A DNA stretch of 64,000 bases from Acidovorax sp. FJL06 (GTDB lineage Bacteria > Pseudomonadota > Gammaproteobacteria > Burkholderiales > Burkholderiaceae_C), in contig NZ_QAJR01000030.1 of NCBI RefSeq assembly GCF_003852545.1, forward strand, positions 62,001-126,000, in the 5' to 3' direction. A program made the translations under genes and the position numbers. The notes below the pieces were generated by a model. It had not been told where the DNA came from and did no database searches. It was given only the letters and a program-made list of their open reading frames with translations. Each line of letters opens with the position of its first letter. The stretch's first letter is position 1. Shown piece by piece: positions 52,748 through 60,974 of this stretch.

Positions 52748-53926
52748 ATGAAAATTTTCTGGTTCATCCCCACCCACGGCGACAGCCGCTACCTGGGCAC
52801 CGCCAAAGGCGCACGCCAGCTCAATCACGACTACTTGAAGCAGGTCGCCGTGGCGGCCGACAGCCTGGGCTACGAAGGCGTTCTCATCCCCACCGGCCGC
52901 TCGTGCGAAGACCCGTGGGTGGTGGCGTCCAGCCTGCTGCCCGTCACGCGCAACCTCAAGTTCCTGGTGGCAGTGCGCCCCGGCCTGCACCAGCCCGCGC
53001 TGGCCGCCCGCATGGCGGCCACGTTCGACCGCCTCTCGGGCGGGCGCTTGCTCATCAACCTGGTGACGGGGGGTGACCAGGCCGAGCTGGAGGGCGACGG
53101 CGTGTTTCTGGACCACGCCACGCGCTATGAACAGTCGGCCGAGTTCATCCGCATCTGGCGCGAGATCCTCACGCGCAGCCACCGTGGCGAGGCGCTGGAC
53201 TACGAAGGCAAGCACCTCAGCGTGAAGGGCGCCAAGCTGCTGTTTCCGCCGCTGCAGCAGCCGCACCCGCCGGTGTACTTTGGTGGCTCGTCCGAGGCGG
53301 CGCACGACCTCGCGGCCGAGCAGGTCGAGACCTACCTCACCTGGGGCGAACCCCCGGCCGAGGTCGCCAAGAAGGTGGCCGATGTGCGCGCCCGCGCCGC
53401 AAAGCACGGCCGCACCGTGAAGTTTGGCATCCGCCTGCATGTGATCGTGCGCGAGACCGATGCGCAAGCCTGGGCCGCCGCCGAGGAGCTGATCAGCCAT
53501 GTCCAGGACGACACCGTGGTGCGCGCCCAGGCCGCGTTTGCCCGCATGGATTCCGAAGGCCAGCGCCGCATGGCGGCGTTGCACAGCCAGGGCGTCAAGC
53601 GCACGCGCAAAGACCTGGAGATCAGCCCCAACCTCTGGGCGGGCGTGGGCCTGGTGCGGGGCGGGGCGGGCACGGCGCTGGTGGGCGACCCCGAGACCGT
53701 GGCCGCCCGCATCCAGGAATACGCCGCGCTGGGGCTGGACCACTTCGTGCTGTCGGGCTATCCGCACCTGGACGAGGCCTACCGCTTTGCCGAACTGGTG
53801 TTCCCGCTGCTGCCCCTGCCGCTGCGCAACCAGCTCGCCAGCGGCAACCCCTTGTTCGGCACCCCGCTGGGCCCGTTTGGCGAAACCGTGGCCAACGACT
53901 TCGTGCCACGCGCCTCGCAGAGCTGA
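52748..53926 (+). CDS. ssuD: FMNH2-dependent alkanesulfonate monooxygenase
   Basis: 392 residues, bacterial luciferase-like barrel: [65 protein letters not shown] and INLVTGGD. It cleaves the C-S bond of alkanesulfonates to sulfite and an aldehyde; sulfite then enters CysI. It needs FMNH2 from SsuE. Length is normal. A VOC protein gene follows 25 bases later. Confidence 0.94.
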   Translation: MKIFWFIPTHGDSRYLGTAKGARQLNHDYLKQVAVAADSLGYEGVLIPTGRSCEDPWVVASSLLPVTRNLKFLVAVRPGLHQPALAARMAATFDRLSGGRLLINLVTGGDQAELEGDGVFLDHATRYEQSAEFIRIWREILTRSHRGEALDYEGKHLSVKGAKLLFPPLQQPHPPVYFGGSSEAAHDLAAEQVETYLTWGEPPAEVAKKVADVRARAAKHGRTVKFGIRLHVIVRETDAQAWAAAEELISHVQDDTVVRAQAAFARMDSEGQRRMAALHSQGVKRTRKDLEISPNLWAGVGLVRGGAGTALVGDPETVAARIQEYAALGLDHFVLSGYPHLDEAYRFAELVFPLLPLPLRNQLASGNPLFGTPLGPFGETVANDFVPRASQS

Positions 53927-53951
53927 GCACCGCACCCACAGGAGCCATGCC

Positions 53952-54329
53952 ATGAGCATCCAGTCCATCAACCACGTGCAGCTGGCCTTTCCGGCCGGTG
54001 CCGAGGCGCCCATCCGGCGCTTCTATGCCAGCCTGCTGGGCCTGCCCGAAGTGCGCTTGCACGCCGGCAACGCGCTGCGCTTTGCCGCCGGAACGCAGCG
54101 CATCGACCTGGTGCCCACCGAGCACTGGCAGCCCGCGCCGGCGGTGTCGCACCTGGCGTTTGAAGTGCAGGACCTTCCGGCCCTGCGCCACCGCCTGCTG
54201 CAGGCCGACCTGGCGCTGGTGGAAAACCGTGCGCTGCCCGGCTACCTGCGCTTTTACGTCAAGGACCCGGCGGGCAACCAGCTGGAATTCCTCGAACCCG
54301 ACCACGAACCCCAGGAAACCACCCCATGA
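53952..54329 (+). CDS. VOC/glyoxalase-fold protein inside the ssu operon
   Basis: 125 residues with two beta-alpha-beta-beta-beta modules: INHVQLAFPAGAEAPIRRFYASLLGLPEV, then VSHLAFEVQDLPALRHRLLQADL, and ending YVKDPAGNQLEFLE, where His and Glu are the usual metal ligands. The family includes isomerases, dioxygenases and resistance proteins. Its stop overlaps the ssuC start (ATGA, 54326-54329), so it is made with the transporter. The role in sulfonate use is unknown; it is not part of the textbook ssu set. Confidence 0.85.
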   Translation: MSIQSINHVQLAFPAGAEAPIRRFYASLLGLPEVRLHAGNALRFAAGTQRIDLVPTEHWQPAPAVSHLAFEVQDLPALRHRLLQADLALVENRALPGYLRFYVKDPAGNQLEFLEPDHEPQETTP

Positions 54330-55192
54330 CCCAGACTGTCCGAGAGCTGCAGGTATCGCCCATCGCGGACTCCGTCGATCTGCCGCTCGAAAGCCCCTTG
54401 GTGCCGGCCGCTGTGGCGCGCTTCCTGCGCAGCGTGCTGCAGCGTTTGCTGCCCTGGGCCGTGCCCGTGGGGCTCATCGTGCTGTGGCAGATCGCCTCGT
54501 CGCAGGGCTGGCTGTCCACCCGCGTGCTGCCCGCGCCGCTGCAGGTGATCCAGGCCGCCTGGACGCTCGCCGCATCGGGCGAGCTGTGGACCCACGTCAA
54601 GGTGAGTGCCGGCCGTGCACTGGCAGGGCTGGCCATCGGCGGCGGCCTGGGCCTGGCGCTCGGCCTGCTCACGGGCTCGGTGCGCGTGGCCGAAACGCTG
54701 CTCGACTCCACCGTGCAGATGGTGCGCAACATCCCCGCGCTGGCGCTCATCCCGCTGGTGATCCTGTGGTTCGGCATCGACGAATCGGCCAAGCTGTTCC
54801 TCATCAGCGTGTCGGTGCTCTTTCCGATCTACCTGAACACCTTCCACGGCATCCGCAACGTGGACCCGGGCCTGATCGAGATGGGGCGCACCTATGGCCT
54901 GGGCCGCTGGCAGCTGTACCGCCAGATCATCCTGCCGGGCGCGCTCTCCAGCATCCTGGTGGGCCTGCGCTTCTCGCTGGGCCTGATGTGGGTGATCCTG
55001 ATCGTGGCCGAGACCATCTCCGCGCAGGCGGGCATTGGCTACCTCACGATGAATGCGCGGGAGTTCCTGCAGACCGACATCGTGCTCGTGGGCATCCTGC
55101 TGTACGCCTTGCTGGGCAAGCTGGCCGACCTGTTTGCCAAGGGGCTGGAGCGCTACTGGCTGCGTTGGCATCCTGGATATGCATCCCCCTGA
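54326..55192 (+). CDS. ssuC: Aliphatic sulfonate ABC transporter permease
   Basis: 288 residues with about six hydrophobic helices. The ATPase-contact EAA loop reads EMGRTYGLGRWQLYRQIILPGALSSILVGLRFSLG in the second half. It matches SsuC/TauC, carrying sulfonates across the inner membrane with SsuB and an SsuA. Start overlaps the VOC gene stop. Confidence 0.92.
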   Translation: MTQTVRELQVSPIADSVDLPLESPLVPAAVARFLRSVLQRLLPWAVPVGLIVLWQIASSQGWLSTRVLPAPLQVIQAAWTLAASGELWTHVKVSAGRALAGLAIGGGLGLALGLLTGSVRVAETLLDSTVQMVRNIPALALIPLVILWFGIDESAKLFLISVSVLFPIYLNTFHGIRNVDPGLIEMGRTYGLGRWQLYRQIILPGALSSILVGLRFSLGLMWVILIVAETISAQAGIGYLTMNAREFLQTDIVLVGILLYALLGKLADLFAKGLERYWLRWHPGYASP

Positions 55193-55257
55193 GCCGCTGC
55201 GCGGCTTCCCGCGCCAGGGCCGCGTTCCGTGCGAAGGCCGCGATTCAATGACTCACA

Positions 55258-55296
55258 TTTTTATAGCTGCTAGCGCTTGATAGGTAAGCGCAGGAG
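55258..55296 (-). repeat. Two-hairpin intergenic repeat, copy E
   Basis: Hairpin 1 core GCGCTT (55273-55278) and AAGCGC (55286-55291) with a 7-base loop. Hairpin 2 is decayed (TATAGCT remains). In this orientation the flank that reads TAGAGGCAT in copy C reads CAGGAGAGCAT and provides an AGGAG ribosome-binding site for the ssuB TTG start at 55303. Confidence 0.72.
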
Positions 55297-55302
55297 AGCA
55301 TT

Positions 55303-56118
55303 TTGACTACAAATACACCCCAGCCGCCGCAAGGCGTGCGCCTGGAAGTGCGCGGCGTGGACAAGCGCTACGGCGCGCGCAACGTGCTCAAGAAAACCGA
55401 GCTGGTGATCGAACCCGGCCAGTTCGTGGCCATCGTGGGCCGCAGCGGCTGCGGCAAGAGCACGCTGCTGCGCCTGGTGGCGGGCCTCGAATCCGTGTCG
55501 GGCGGCGCGATCCGCCTCGACGGCAAGGACGTGGCCGGCCTGAGCGAAGACACCCGCATCATGTTCCAGGACTCGCGCCTCCTGCCCTGGAAGCGCGTGG
55601 CCGACAACGTGGCCCTGGGCCTGCCGCCCGAGCGGCGCGGCGCGGCCGCCGACGTGCTGGCCCGCGTGGGCCTGGGCGACCGGCTGAACGAGTGGCCTGC
55701 GCGCCTGTCCGGCGGCCAGCGCCAGCGCGTGGCCCTGGCGCGCGCGCTGGTGCACAACCCGCGCTTGTTGCTGCTCGACGAGCCCCTGGGCGCGCTCGAT
55801 GCGCTCACCCGCATCGAGATGCACCGCCTCATCGAAGGCCTGTGGCGCGCCAGCGGCTTCACCGCGCTGCTGGTGACCCACGACGTGCAGGAGGCCGTGG
55901 CGCTGGCCGACCGCGTGGTCCTGATCGAGGACGGCCAGATCGCGCTGGACCAGCGCATCGACCTGCCGCGTCCCCGGTCGCACGGTGACGCCGCCTTTGC
56001 TGCCATCGAAAAACGCATCCTGGACCGCGTGCTGCAAAAGCCTGAGGGCGAGCCCGAGCCCGAGCACGAAGCGCCGTGGCCCGGCGTGCCTGCGCATGGC
56101 CTGCGCTGGGCGGTATAG
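55303..56118 (+). CDS. ssuB: Aliphatic sulfonate ABC transporter ATP-binding protein
   Basis: 271 residues with Walker [10 protein letters not shown] (46-54), signature [15 protein letters not shown], Walker [13 protein letters not shown] and switch His in VTHDVQEA. Short Q-loop region [12 protein letters not shown] is typical of SsuB/TauB. The start is a TTG at 55303 preceded by AGGAG; no ATG or GTG lies in frame before the conserved N-terminus. The repeat directly upstream separates it from ssuC by 110 bases. Confidence 0.92.
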   Translation: MTTNTPQPPQGVRLEVRGVDKRYGARNVLKKTELVIEPGQFVAIVGRSGCGKSTLLRLVAGLESVSGGAIRLDGKDVAGLSEDTRIMFQDSRLLPWKRVADNVALGLPPERRGAAADVLARVGLGDRLNEWPARLSGGQRQRVALARALVHNPRLLLLDEPLGALDALTRIEMHRLIEGLWRASGFTALLVTHDVQEAVALADRVVLIEDGQIALDQRIDLPRPRSHGDAAFAAIEKRILDRVLQKPEGEPEPEHEAPWPGVPAHGLRWAV

Positions 56119-56199
56119 CCGTTTCTGCCGCCTGCTGCCTTTCGCTTCTTTCTGCTGTCATTCCTTTCTTCGCCCTACGGCCCCATCAAGGAGAACCCC

Positions 56200-56415
56200 A
56201 TGTCCATCCAAGCCATCAACGTCCGCAACCAGTTCAAGGGCAAAGTCCGCGAGATCGTGCGCGGCGATGTTGTCTCCGAAGTCGATGTCGAAATGCCCTG
56301 GGGCATCGTCACGTCCGTCATCACCACGCGCTCGGTGGATGAGCTGGCGCTGGTCGTGGGCTCCGATGTGGTCGCGCTGGTCAAGTCGACCGAGGTGTCC
56401 ATCGCCAAGCTGTGA
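56200..56415 (+). CDS. ssuF: SsuF, molybdopterin-binding (TOBE/Mop-like) protein, copy 1
   Basis: 71 residues, a single Mop/TOBE domain: MSIQAINVRNQFKGKVREI, VDVEMPWGIVTSVITTRSV and VGSDVVALVKSTEVSIAKL. In Pseudomonas putida the last gene of ssuEADCBF encodes such a protein and is needed for sulfonate use, though how is not clear; oxyanion binding is the family property. It ends the main ssu operon 81 bases after ssuB. A nearly identical copy is at 59584. Confidence 0.9.
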   Translation: MSIQAINVRNQFKGKVREIVRGDVVSEVDVEMPWGIVTSVITTRSVDELALVVGSDVVALVKSTEVSIAKL

Positions 56416-56580
56416 GTGGATGTGAGGGAAATCTGCCGCTACCGCTTTCTGGTAGTGCGCAAGGCGCTATAAACAATGTAGCGTTTGCAGGCAGGATCTT
56501 CAGCGCTGATCATGGCGCAACTGCTCCTCAGGCCCTTTCGCAGGGCCTGGGTTTTTGTGTCGAGGAGGCCTGGGGCTCAC

Positions 56581-56612
56581 CGGATTGGCGGATTGGCGGA
56601 TTGGCGGATTGG
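56581..56612. repeat. Tandem repeat, 8-bp unit CGGATTGG x 4
   Basis: Four perfect consecutive copies, 61-92 bases upstream of the TetR-type gene start. The unit length is not a multiple of three and copy number could vary by slippage. It lies in the probable promoter region. Confidence 0.92.
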
Positions 56613-56684
56613 GACTCGCAGCAGCAGCAGCGGCGTAGACGGCCGGCATTGCGCCATCCAACGATATTTCGTATGATGCGTGTC

Positions 56685-57329
56685 ATGTCAAATTCGCCGC
56701 CCCATTCCAGAGCCGCCGCCAAGGAGGCCACGCACGAGCGCATCGTGTCGGTGGCCTCGCGCGCGATCCGGCGCCAGGGCTACCACGGCACGGGGGTGGC
56801 GGACATCATGAAAGAGGCGGGCCTGACGCACGGCGCCTTCTACGCGCATTTCGAATCCCGCGAGGCCATGCTGGCGGAGGCTGCTGCCAAGGCGTGCACC
56901 GAATCCGCAGCGCTGGCGGCCGGTGCCGCGGCCGGCGAGCCGTCGCCCCACGCGCTGGCCACCATGCTTTCGGCCTACCTGTCGCGCCAGCATGTCGAGA
57001 GCGTTGAGATGGGTTGCCCGCTGGTCGCCCTGGGCTCGGAGACATCGCGCCAGGCGCCCGAGGTGCGCCGCGTGGCCACCCGGCACATCAAGGAAATGGT
57101 CGACCTCATTGCGCGCCAGTCGCCGCAGTGGGGGCAGCCCGGTACGCACGAACAGGCGCTCGTCACCATGGCCACCATGGTGGGCGCCCTGGTGCTGGCC
57201 CGCGCGGTGGACGAGCCGGCGCTGTCGGACAGCCTGCGCGAGGCCGCGCTCAAGCACCTGACGCAGCTGACGAACTCGACGCACGCTGCAGACGCTGTGC
57301 CTGCCACGCCGCCCGGCGCGCCCGGCTGA
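56685..57329 (+). CDS. TetR-family regulator
   Basis: 214 residues from ATG 56685 (ATGs at 56673 and 56676 are in frame). The N-terminal helix-turn-helix has THERIVSVASRAIRRQGYHGTG, VADIMKEAGLTHGAFYAHFESREAML. The C-terminal ligand domain has GCPLVALGSETSRQAPEVRRVATRHIKEM. It is followed by an oxidoreductase and a short-chain dehydrogenase in the same direction and probably controls them in response to an aldehyde- or quinone-like ligand; that is inference. Confidence 0.88.
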   Translation: MSNSPPHSRAAAKEATHERIVSVASRAIRRQGYHGTGVADIMKEAGLTHGAFYAHFESREAMLAEAAAKACTESAALAAGAAAGEPSPHALATMLSAYLSRQHVESVEMGCPLVALGSETSRQAPEVRRVATRHIKEMVDLIARQSPQWGQPGTHEQALVTMATMVGALVLARAVDEPALSDSLREAALKHLTQLTNSTHAADAVPATPPGAPG

Positions 57330-57435
57330 CTCCCCCAGCGGCGCGCTTTTTTTTGCCTTTATATATGACGATCATCATGCGAATGTTCTTGCGAGCTGCC
57401 TTGTCCTTCGCTTTGCCCTTCACCCAGGAAGCCCC

Positions 57436-58437
57436 ATGAAAGCCTTTGTCCTCGACCGCTACGCCAAGCAGGGCCCACTGCGGCACGCCGATATCCCCGC
57501 GCCGGACCTGCGCGACGACGAGGTGCTGGTGGCGGTGCATGCCGCCGGCGTGAACCTGCTCGACGCCAAGATCCGCAGCGGCGAGTTCAAGCTCATCCTG
57601 CCGTACGCCATGCCGCTCGTGCTCGGCCACGACCTGGCGGGCGTGGTGGTGCGGGTGGGGCCGCGCGTGCAGCAGTTCCAGCCGGGCGACGAGGTCTACG
57701 CCCGGGCAGACGATTTCCGCATCGGCACCTTTGCAGAACTGATCGCCGTCAAGGCATCGTCGCTGGCCCACAAGCCCCGCGGCCTGACGATGGAGGAGGC
57801 CGCATCGATCCCGCTGGTGGGCCTCACGGCCTGGCAAGCGCTGGTGGAAAAGGCGCAGTTGAAAAAAGGGCAGAAGGTCTTCATCCAGGCGGGGTCCGGC
57901 GGGGTGGGCACCTTTGCCATCCAGTTGGCCAAGCACCTGGGCGCCACTGTTGCCACCACGGCCAGCGCGGGCAATGCCGCGCTGGTCCAAAGCCTGGGCG
58001 CTGATGTCGTCATCGACTACAAGACGCAGGACTTCGAAGAGGTGCTGCGCGACTACGACGTCGTTTTGCACAGCCAGGACGGCAAGGCGCTCGCCAAGTC
58101 GCTGCGCGTGCTCAAGCCCGGCGGCCAGGTCGTCTCGATCTCCGGCCCGCCCGACCCGGCATTCGGCCAGACCCTTCGCGCGCCCGGCATGGTGCGGCTG
58201 GTGATGCGCCTGCTGAGCGCGGGCACCCGGCGGCGCTCCAAGGCGCTGGGCGTGGGCTACTCGTTCCTCTTCATGCGGGCACACGGCGCGCAGCTGCAGG
58301 AGATCACGCGCCTTGTCGAAGCGGGCGCCATCCGCCCGGTGGTCGACAAAGTCTTTCCGTTCAGCGCCACCAACGACGCCCTGGCCTATGTGGAATCGGG
58401 CCGTGCCAAGGGCAAGGTCGTCATCCAGGTGGTGTGA
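57436..58437 (+). CDS. Zinc-independent NADP-dependent quinone oxidoreductase-like protein
   Basis: 333 residues of the medium-chain dehydrogenase/reductase superfamily: AGVNLLDAKIRSGEF, PLVLGHDLAGVVVRVGPRV, QAGSGGVGTFAIQLAKHLGA (nucleotide binding) and SLGADVVIDYKTQDF. The catalytic and structural zinc cysteines are absent, placing it with quinone oxidoreductase/crotonyl reductase-type enzymes. It lies between the TetR gene and the SDR gene. Confidence 0.87.
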   Translation: MKAFVLDRYAKQGPLRHADIPAPDLRDDEVLVAVHAAGVNLLDAKIRSGEFKLILPYAMPLVLGHDLAGVVVRVGPRVQQFQPGDEVYARADDFRIGTFAELIAVKASSLAHKPRGLTMEEAASIPLVGLTAWQALVEKAQLKKGQKVFIQAGSGGVGTFAIQLAKHLGATVATTASAGNAALVQSLGADVVIDYKTQDFEEVLRDYDVVLHSQDGKALAKSLRVLKPGGQVVSISGPPDPAFGQTLRAPGMVRLVMRLLSAGTRRRSKALGVGYSFLFMRAHGAQLQEITRLVEAGAIRPVVDKVFPFSATNDALAYVESGRAKGKVVIQVV

Positions 58438-58524
58438 GCCAGCAGGCCGCTGCACATCCTTTTCACACGCCGTCAGTCCCCACCCAACCTTCCATCCGTT
58501 CCACCTGTCCCTCTGGAGATTTCC

Positions 58525-59232
58525 ATGAAGATCGAAAACGCTGTCGTCCTCATCACCGGTGCCAACCGCGGCATCGGCCTGGCATTTGCCCGCGAGCTGC
58601 TCGCCCGCGGTGCTCGCAAGGTCTACGCCGGTGCGCGCGACCCCGCCACCGTCACGCCCCAGCCTGGCGTGCAGGCCCTGCGCCTGGATGTCAACAACCC
58701 CGCCGACGTGGCCGCTGCCGCCGCAGCCGCGCCGGATGTGACGCTGGTCATCAACAACGCCGGCATCGCCCAGCCTGGGGGCTTTCTGGCCGCCGACAGC
58801 GAAGAGGTGGCCCGCCGCCTGTTCGACACCAACTTCTTTGCCGTGCTGCGCGTGAGCAAGGCGTTTGCGCCCATTCTCGCGGCCAACGGCGGCGGCGCGC
58901 TGCTCAATGTGCTGTCGGTGGCGTCGTGGGTCAATGGCGGCGAGCTGGCGGCGTATTCGGCCAGCAAGTCCGCCGCCTGGTCGCTGACCAACGCGCTGCG
59001 CCACGAACTGGCGGCGCAAAAGACGCAGGTGCTGGGCCTGCACATGGCCTATGTCGATACCGACCTGACGCGCGGCTTCGATGTCCCCAAGTCGAGCCCC
59101 GAGCAGATCGTGCAGCGCGCGCTGGACGGCCTGGCTGCCGGTGCGGACGAGGTGCTGGCCGATGAGCTCACGCAGCACGTCAAGCTGTCGATGACGGCCA
59201 CGCGGCCGAGCTACCTGCCGCAGCCTGCCTGA
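58525..59232 (+). CDS. Short-chain dehydrogenase/reductase
   Basis: 235 residues, NAD(P)-binding TGANRGIG (11-18), NNAG (77-80), catalytic Ser131, Tyr144 and Lys148 (SVASWVNGGELAAYSASK). A classical SDR with short C-terminus; substrate unknown. It follows the quinone oxidoreductase-like gene by 87 bases and precedes a strong hairpin, so it probably ends the TetR-linked unit. Confidence 0.88.
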   Translation: MKIENAVVLITGANRGIGLAFARELLARGARKVYAGARDPATVTPQPGVQALRLDVNNPADVAAAAAAAPDVTLVINNAGIAQPGGFLAADSEEVARRLFDTNFFAVLRVSKAFAPILAANGGGALLNVLSVASWVNGGELAAYSASKSAAWSLTNALRHELAAQKTQVLGLHMAYVDTDLTRGFDVPKSSPEQIVQRALDGLAAGADEVLADELTQHVKLSMTATRPSYLPQPA

Positions 59233-59272
59233 GACACCAGCGACTTCCCCGGCTGAACCGGCCGCTCCCATT

Positions 59273-59304
59273 CGCCCCGCCAGATCGAAAGGTCTGGCGG
59301 GGCG
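59273..59304 (+). terminator. Hairpin terminator after the SDR gene
   Basis: CGCCCCGCCAGA (59273-59284) and TCTGGCGGGGCG (59293-59304), a perfect 12-bp stem with an 8-base loop, 40 bases after the stop. It is followed by GCTGCGTTTTGC rather than a clean T tract. Confidence 0.65.
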
Positions 59305-59434
59305 GCTGCGTTTTGCAGCGGCCATCGGGTGGTGCGGACCGAATACCGGTGCACTTCCATGGCCCGCGCTTATGCCGTGGCGGCTGCAACTCATGCCCTA
59401 CACATCTAAGTCAAAGCTTATGAGTAATGACCAT

Positions 59435-59447
59435 TTATTCGTATAAG
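59435..59447. promoter_or_regulatory. Candidate sulfur-regulon site upstream of ssuF2
   Basis: TTATTCGTATAAG, similar to the site in front of the cys operon at 45692 (TTATTTGTTTATAAG). It lies in the AT-rich promoter stretch 137 bases before the ssuF2 start. CysB-type control is a hypothesis only. Confidence 0.3.
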
Positions 59448-59583
59448 AAAGTTAATTTACATTGCTTTTGGTTGTTTAGTTTTGTGGGTGCATAGCGGGT
59501 GGCCCAGCGCGACAGATCGTTGTCAAAGCGTGCCACCGCCCAAGCACCCGCCCATTTTTTCCCCATCTTCCAGGAGCCTTTCC

Positions 59584-59799
59584 ATGTCCATCCAAGCCAT
59601 CAACGTCCGCAACCAGTTCAAGGGCAAAGTGCGCGAAATCATTCGCGGCGATGTCGTGTCCGAAGTCGATGTCGAAACCCCCTGGGGCATCGTGACCTCC
59701 GTCATCACCACCCGCTCGGTGGACGACCTGGGCCTGGTCGTGGGCTCCGACGTGGTGGCGCTGGTGAAGTCCACCGAAGTGTCGATCGCCAAGCTCTGA
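59584..59799 (+). CDS. ssuF: SsuF, molybdopterin-binding (TOBE/Mop-like) protein, copy 2
   Basis: 71 residues, differing from copy 1 at only four positions (Val20Ile, Met32Thr, Glu48Asp, Ala50Gly). The first 47 bases are identical and most other changes are silent, so the duplication is recent or kept uniform by gene conversion. Here it is the first gene of a group with a Bug-type binding protein (11 bases downstream) and a CysB-family regulator instead of an ABC transporter. Confidence 0.9.
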   Translation: MSIQAINVRNQFKGKVREIIRGDVVSEVDVETPWGIVTSVITTRSVDDLGLVVGSDVVALVKSTEVSIAKL

Positions 59800-59810
59800 C
59801 CGGGGGCCGC

Positions 59811-60848
59811 ATGACAACGACACGGACATCGCCAACGTCTTCCTTTTCGCGCCAGCGGCGCACTTTGCTGGGCCGCGCGGCCGCCAGCATGTGTGCACTG
59901 GCCTGTGGGGTGGGCGCTGCCCCGGCGGCACGGGCCCAGGCAGCGGCCGTGCCCGAGTCCGCGCGCATCCTGGTCGGCTTTGGCGCGGGCGGCGGCATTG
60001 ACCTGCTGGCCCGTGCGCTGGCCGAGCGCTTGCCCGCGCAGCTGGGGGGCAAGCACCACCTCATCGTGGACAACAAGCCCGGCGCGGGCGGGCAGATCGC
60101 GGTGCAGGCGCTGCTCTCGGCCCCGGCCGATGGCAGCACTTTTTTGATCGCTCCGCTCATCACGCCCGTGCTGTCGCAGATCGTCTACAAGAAGCCCGGG
60201 TACGACCCGGCCAAGGATTTCACACCGGTGGGCCTGGTGGCGCATTTCCAGTTCGCGCTGGCCGTGCCGGCCAGCCACCCGGCGCGCAACGTGGCCGAGT
60301 TCGTGGCCTGGCTCAAGGCCCACCCCGAGCGCGCCAACTTCGGCAGCCCGGCGGCGGGCAGCCTGCCGCATTTCTTTGGCCTGCTGCTGGGCGGCGCCGC
60401 GCAGATCGACATCGTGCACATCGCCTACAAAGGGGGCGGGCCCATGCTGTCGGACCTGGCGGGCGGGCAGATCAGCTCGGCCATCCAGACCACCACCGAG
60501 CTGCTGCCGCTGCACAGGCAGGGCAAGATCCGCATCCTGGGCACCTTCTCGGAAAAGCGCACGCGCGAGCTGCCCGATGTGCCCACCTTCGCCGAGTCGG
60601 GCTACCCCAAGGCCGTGGGCAGCGGCTGGTACAGCCTGTGGGCGCGCAGCGGCACGCCGGTGGCCACCGTCGCCGCGTTCAACCGCGCGCTCAACAAGTC
60701 GCTGGCCGACCCCGTGGTGAAGGCCCGACTCGACGAGCTGGCGCTGGACCCCGACCCGCGCAGCCCGCAGGCGCTGGAGCAGTTGCGCCTGGCCGAGATC
60801 GCCAAGTGGCGGCCGGTGATCGAGGCCTCGGGCTTCTGGGCGGACTGA
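59811..60848 (+). CDS. Bug-family (TctC-like) periplasmic substrate-binding protein
   Basis: 345 residues, signal peptide with SRQRRTLLGRAA (possibly Tat) ending near ARAQA (about residues 40-44). Bug family landmarks: RILVGFGAGGGIDLLARALAE, VDNKPGAGGQIAVQAL, FGSPAAGSLPHFFG and GWYSLWA. Bug proteins bind carboxylates or other small organics; hundreds occur in Comamonadaceae, mostly as orphans. Being joined to ssuF2 suggests a sulfur-containing ligand, which is inference. Confidence 0.88.
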   Translation: MTTTRTSPTSSFSRQRRTLLGRAAASMCALACGVGAAPAARAQAAAVPESARILVGFGAGGGIDLLARALAERLPAQLGGKHHLIVDNKPGAGGQIAVQALLSAPADGSTFLIAPLITPVLSQIVYKKPGYDPAKDFTPVGLVAHFQFALAVPASHPARNVAEFVAWLKAHPERANFGSPAAGSLPHFFGLLLGGAAQIDIVHIAYKGGGPMLSDLAGGQISSAIQTTTELLPLHRQGKIRILGTFSEKRTRELPDVPTFAESGYPKAVGSGWYSLWARSGTPVATVAAFNRALNKSLADPVVKARLDELALDPDPRSPQALEQLRLAEIAKWRPVIEASGFWAD

Positions 60849-60905
60849 GGGGCAGCACGCAGGCCCGCGCACCCGCCCCGTGCGTGCCGCTGCGGGCCCT
60901 GCAGG

Positions 60906-60952
60906 CTTCTTGCGCTGGATGGATAAGCGCAAGAAGCTATAAAAACTATAGC
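60906..60952 (+). repeat. Two-hairpin intergenic repeat, copy F
   Basis: Hairpin 1 is 11 bp: CTTCTTGCGCT (60906-60916) and AGCGCAAGAAG (60926-60936). Its outer pairs differ from copies A and D but remain complementary. Hairpin 2: GCTATA (60936-60941) and TATAGC (60947-60952). It lies between the Bug gene and the CysB-family regulator gene. Confidence 0.8.
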
Positions 60953-60974
60953 AAATGAAGAAGCCCCTGGCGCC

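Larger units (their letters stand above)
59233..59583. other. Gap between the SDR gene and the second ssuF
   Basis: The left part has a hairpin terminator (59273-59304) and a second small stem GCTGC-GTTTT-GCAGC. From about 59400 to 59480 it is strikingly AT-rich (ATTTATTCGTATAAG, GTTAATTTACATTGC), a likely promoter region for ssuF2 and the Bug gene. No ORF with coding character was seen. Confidence 0.6.
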
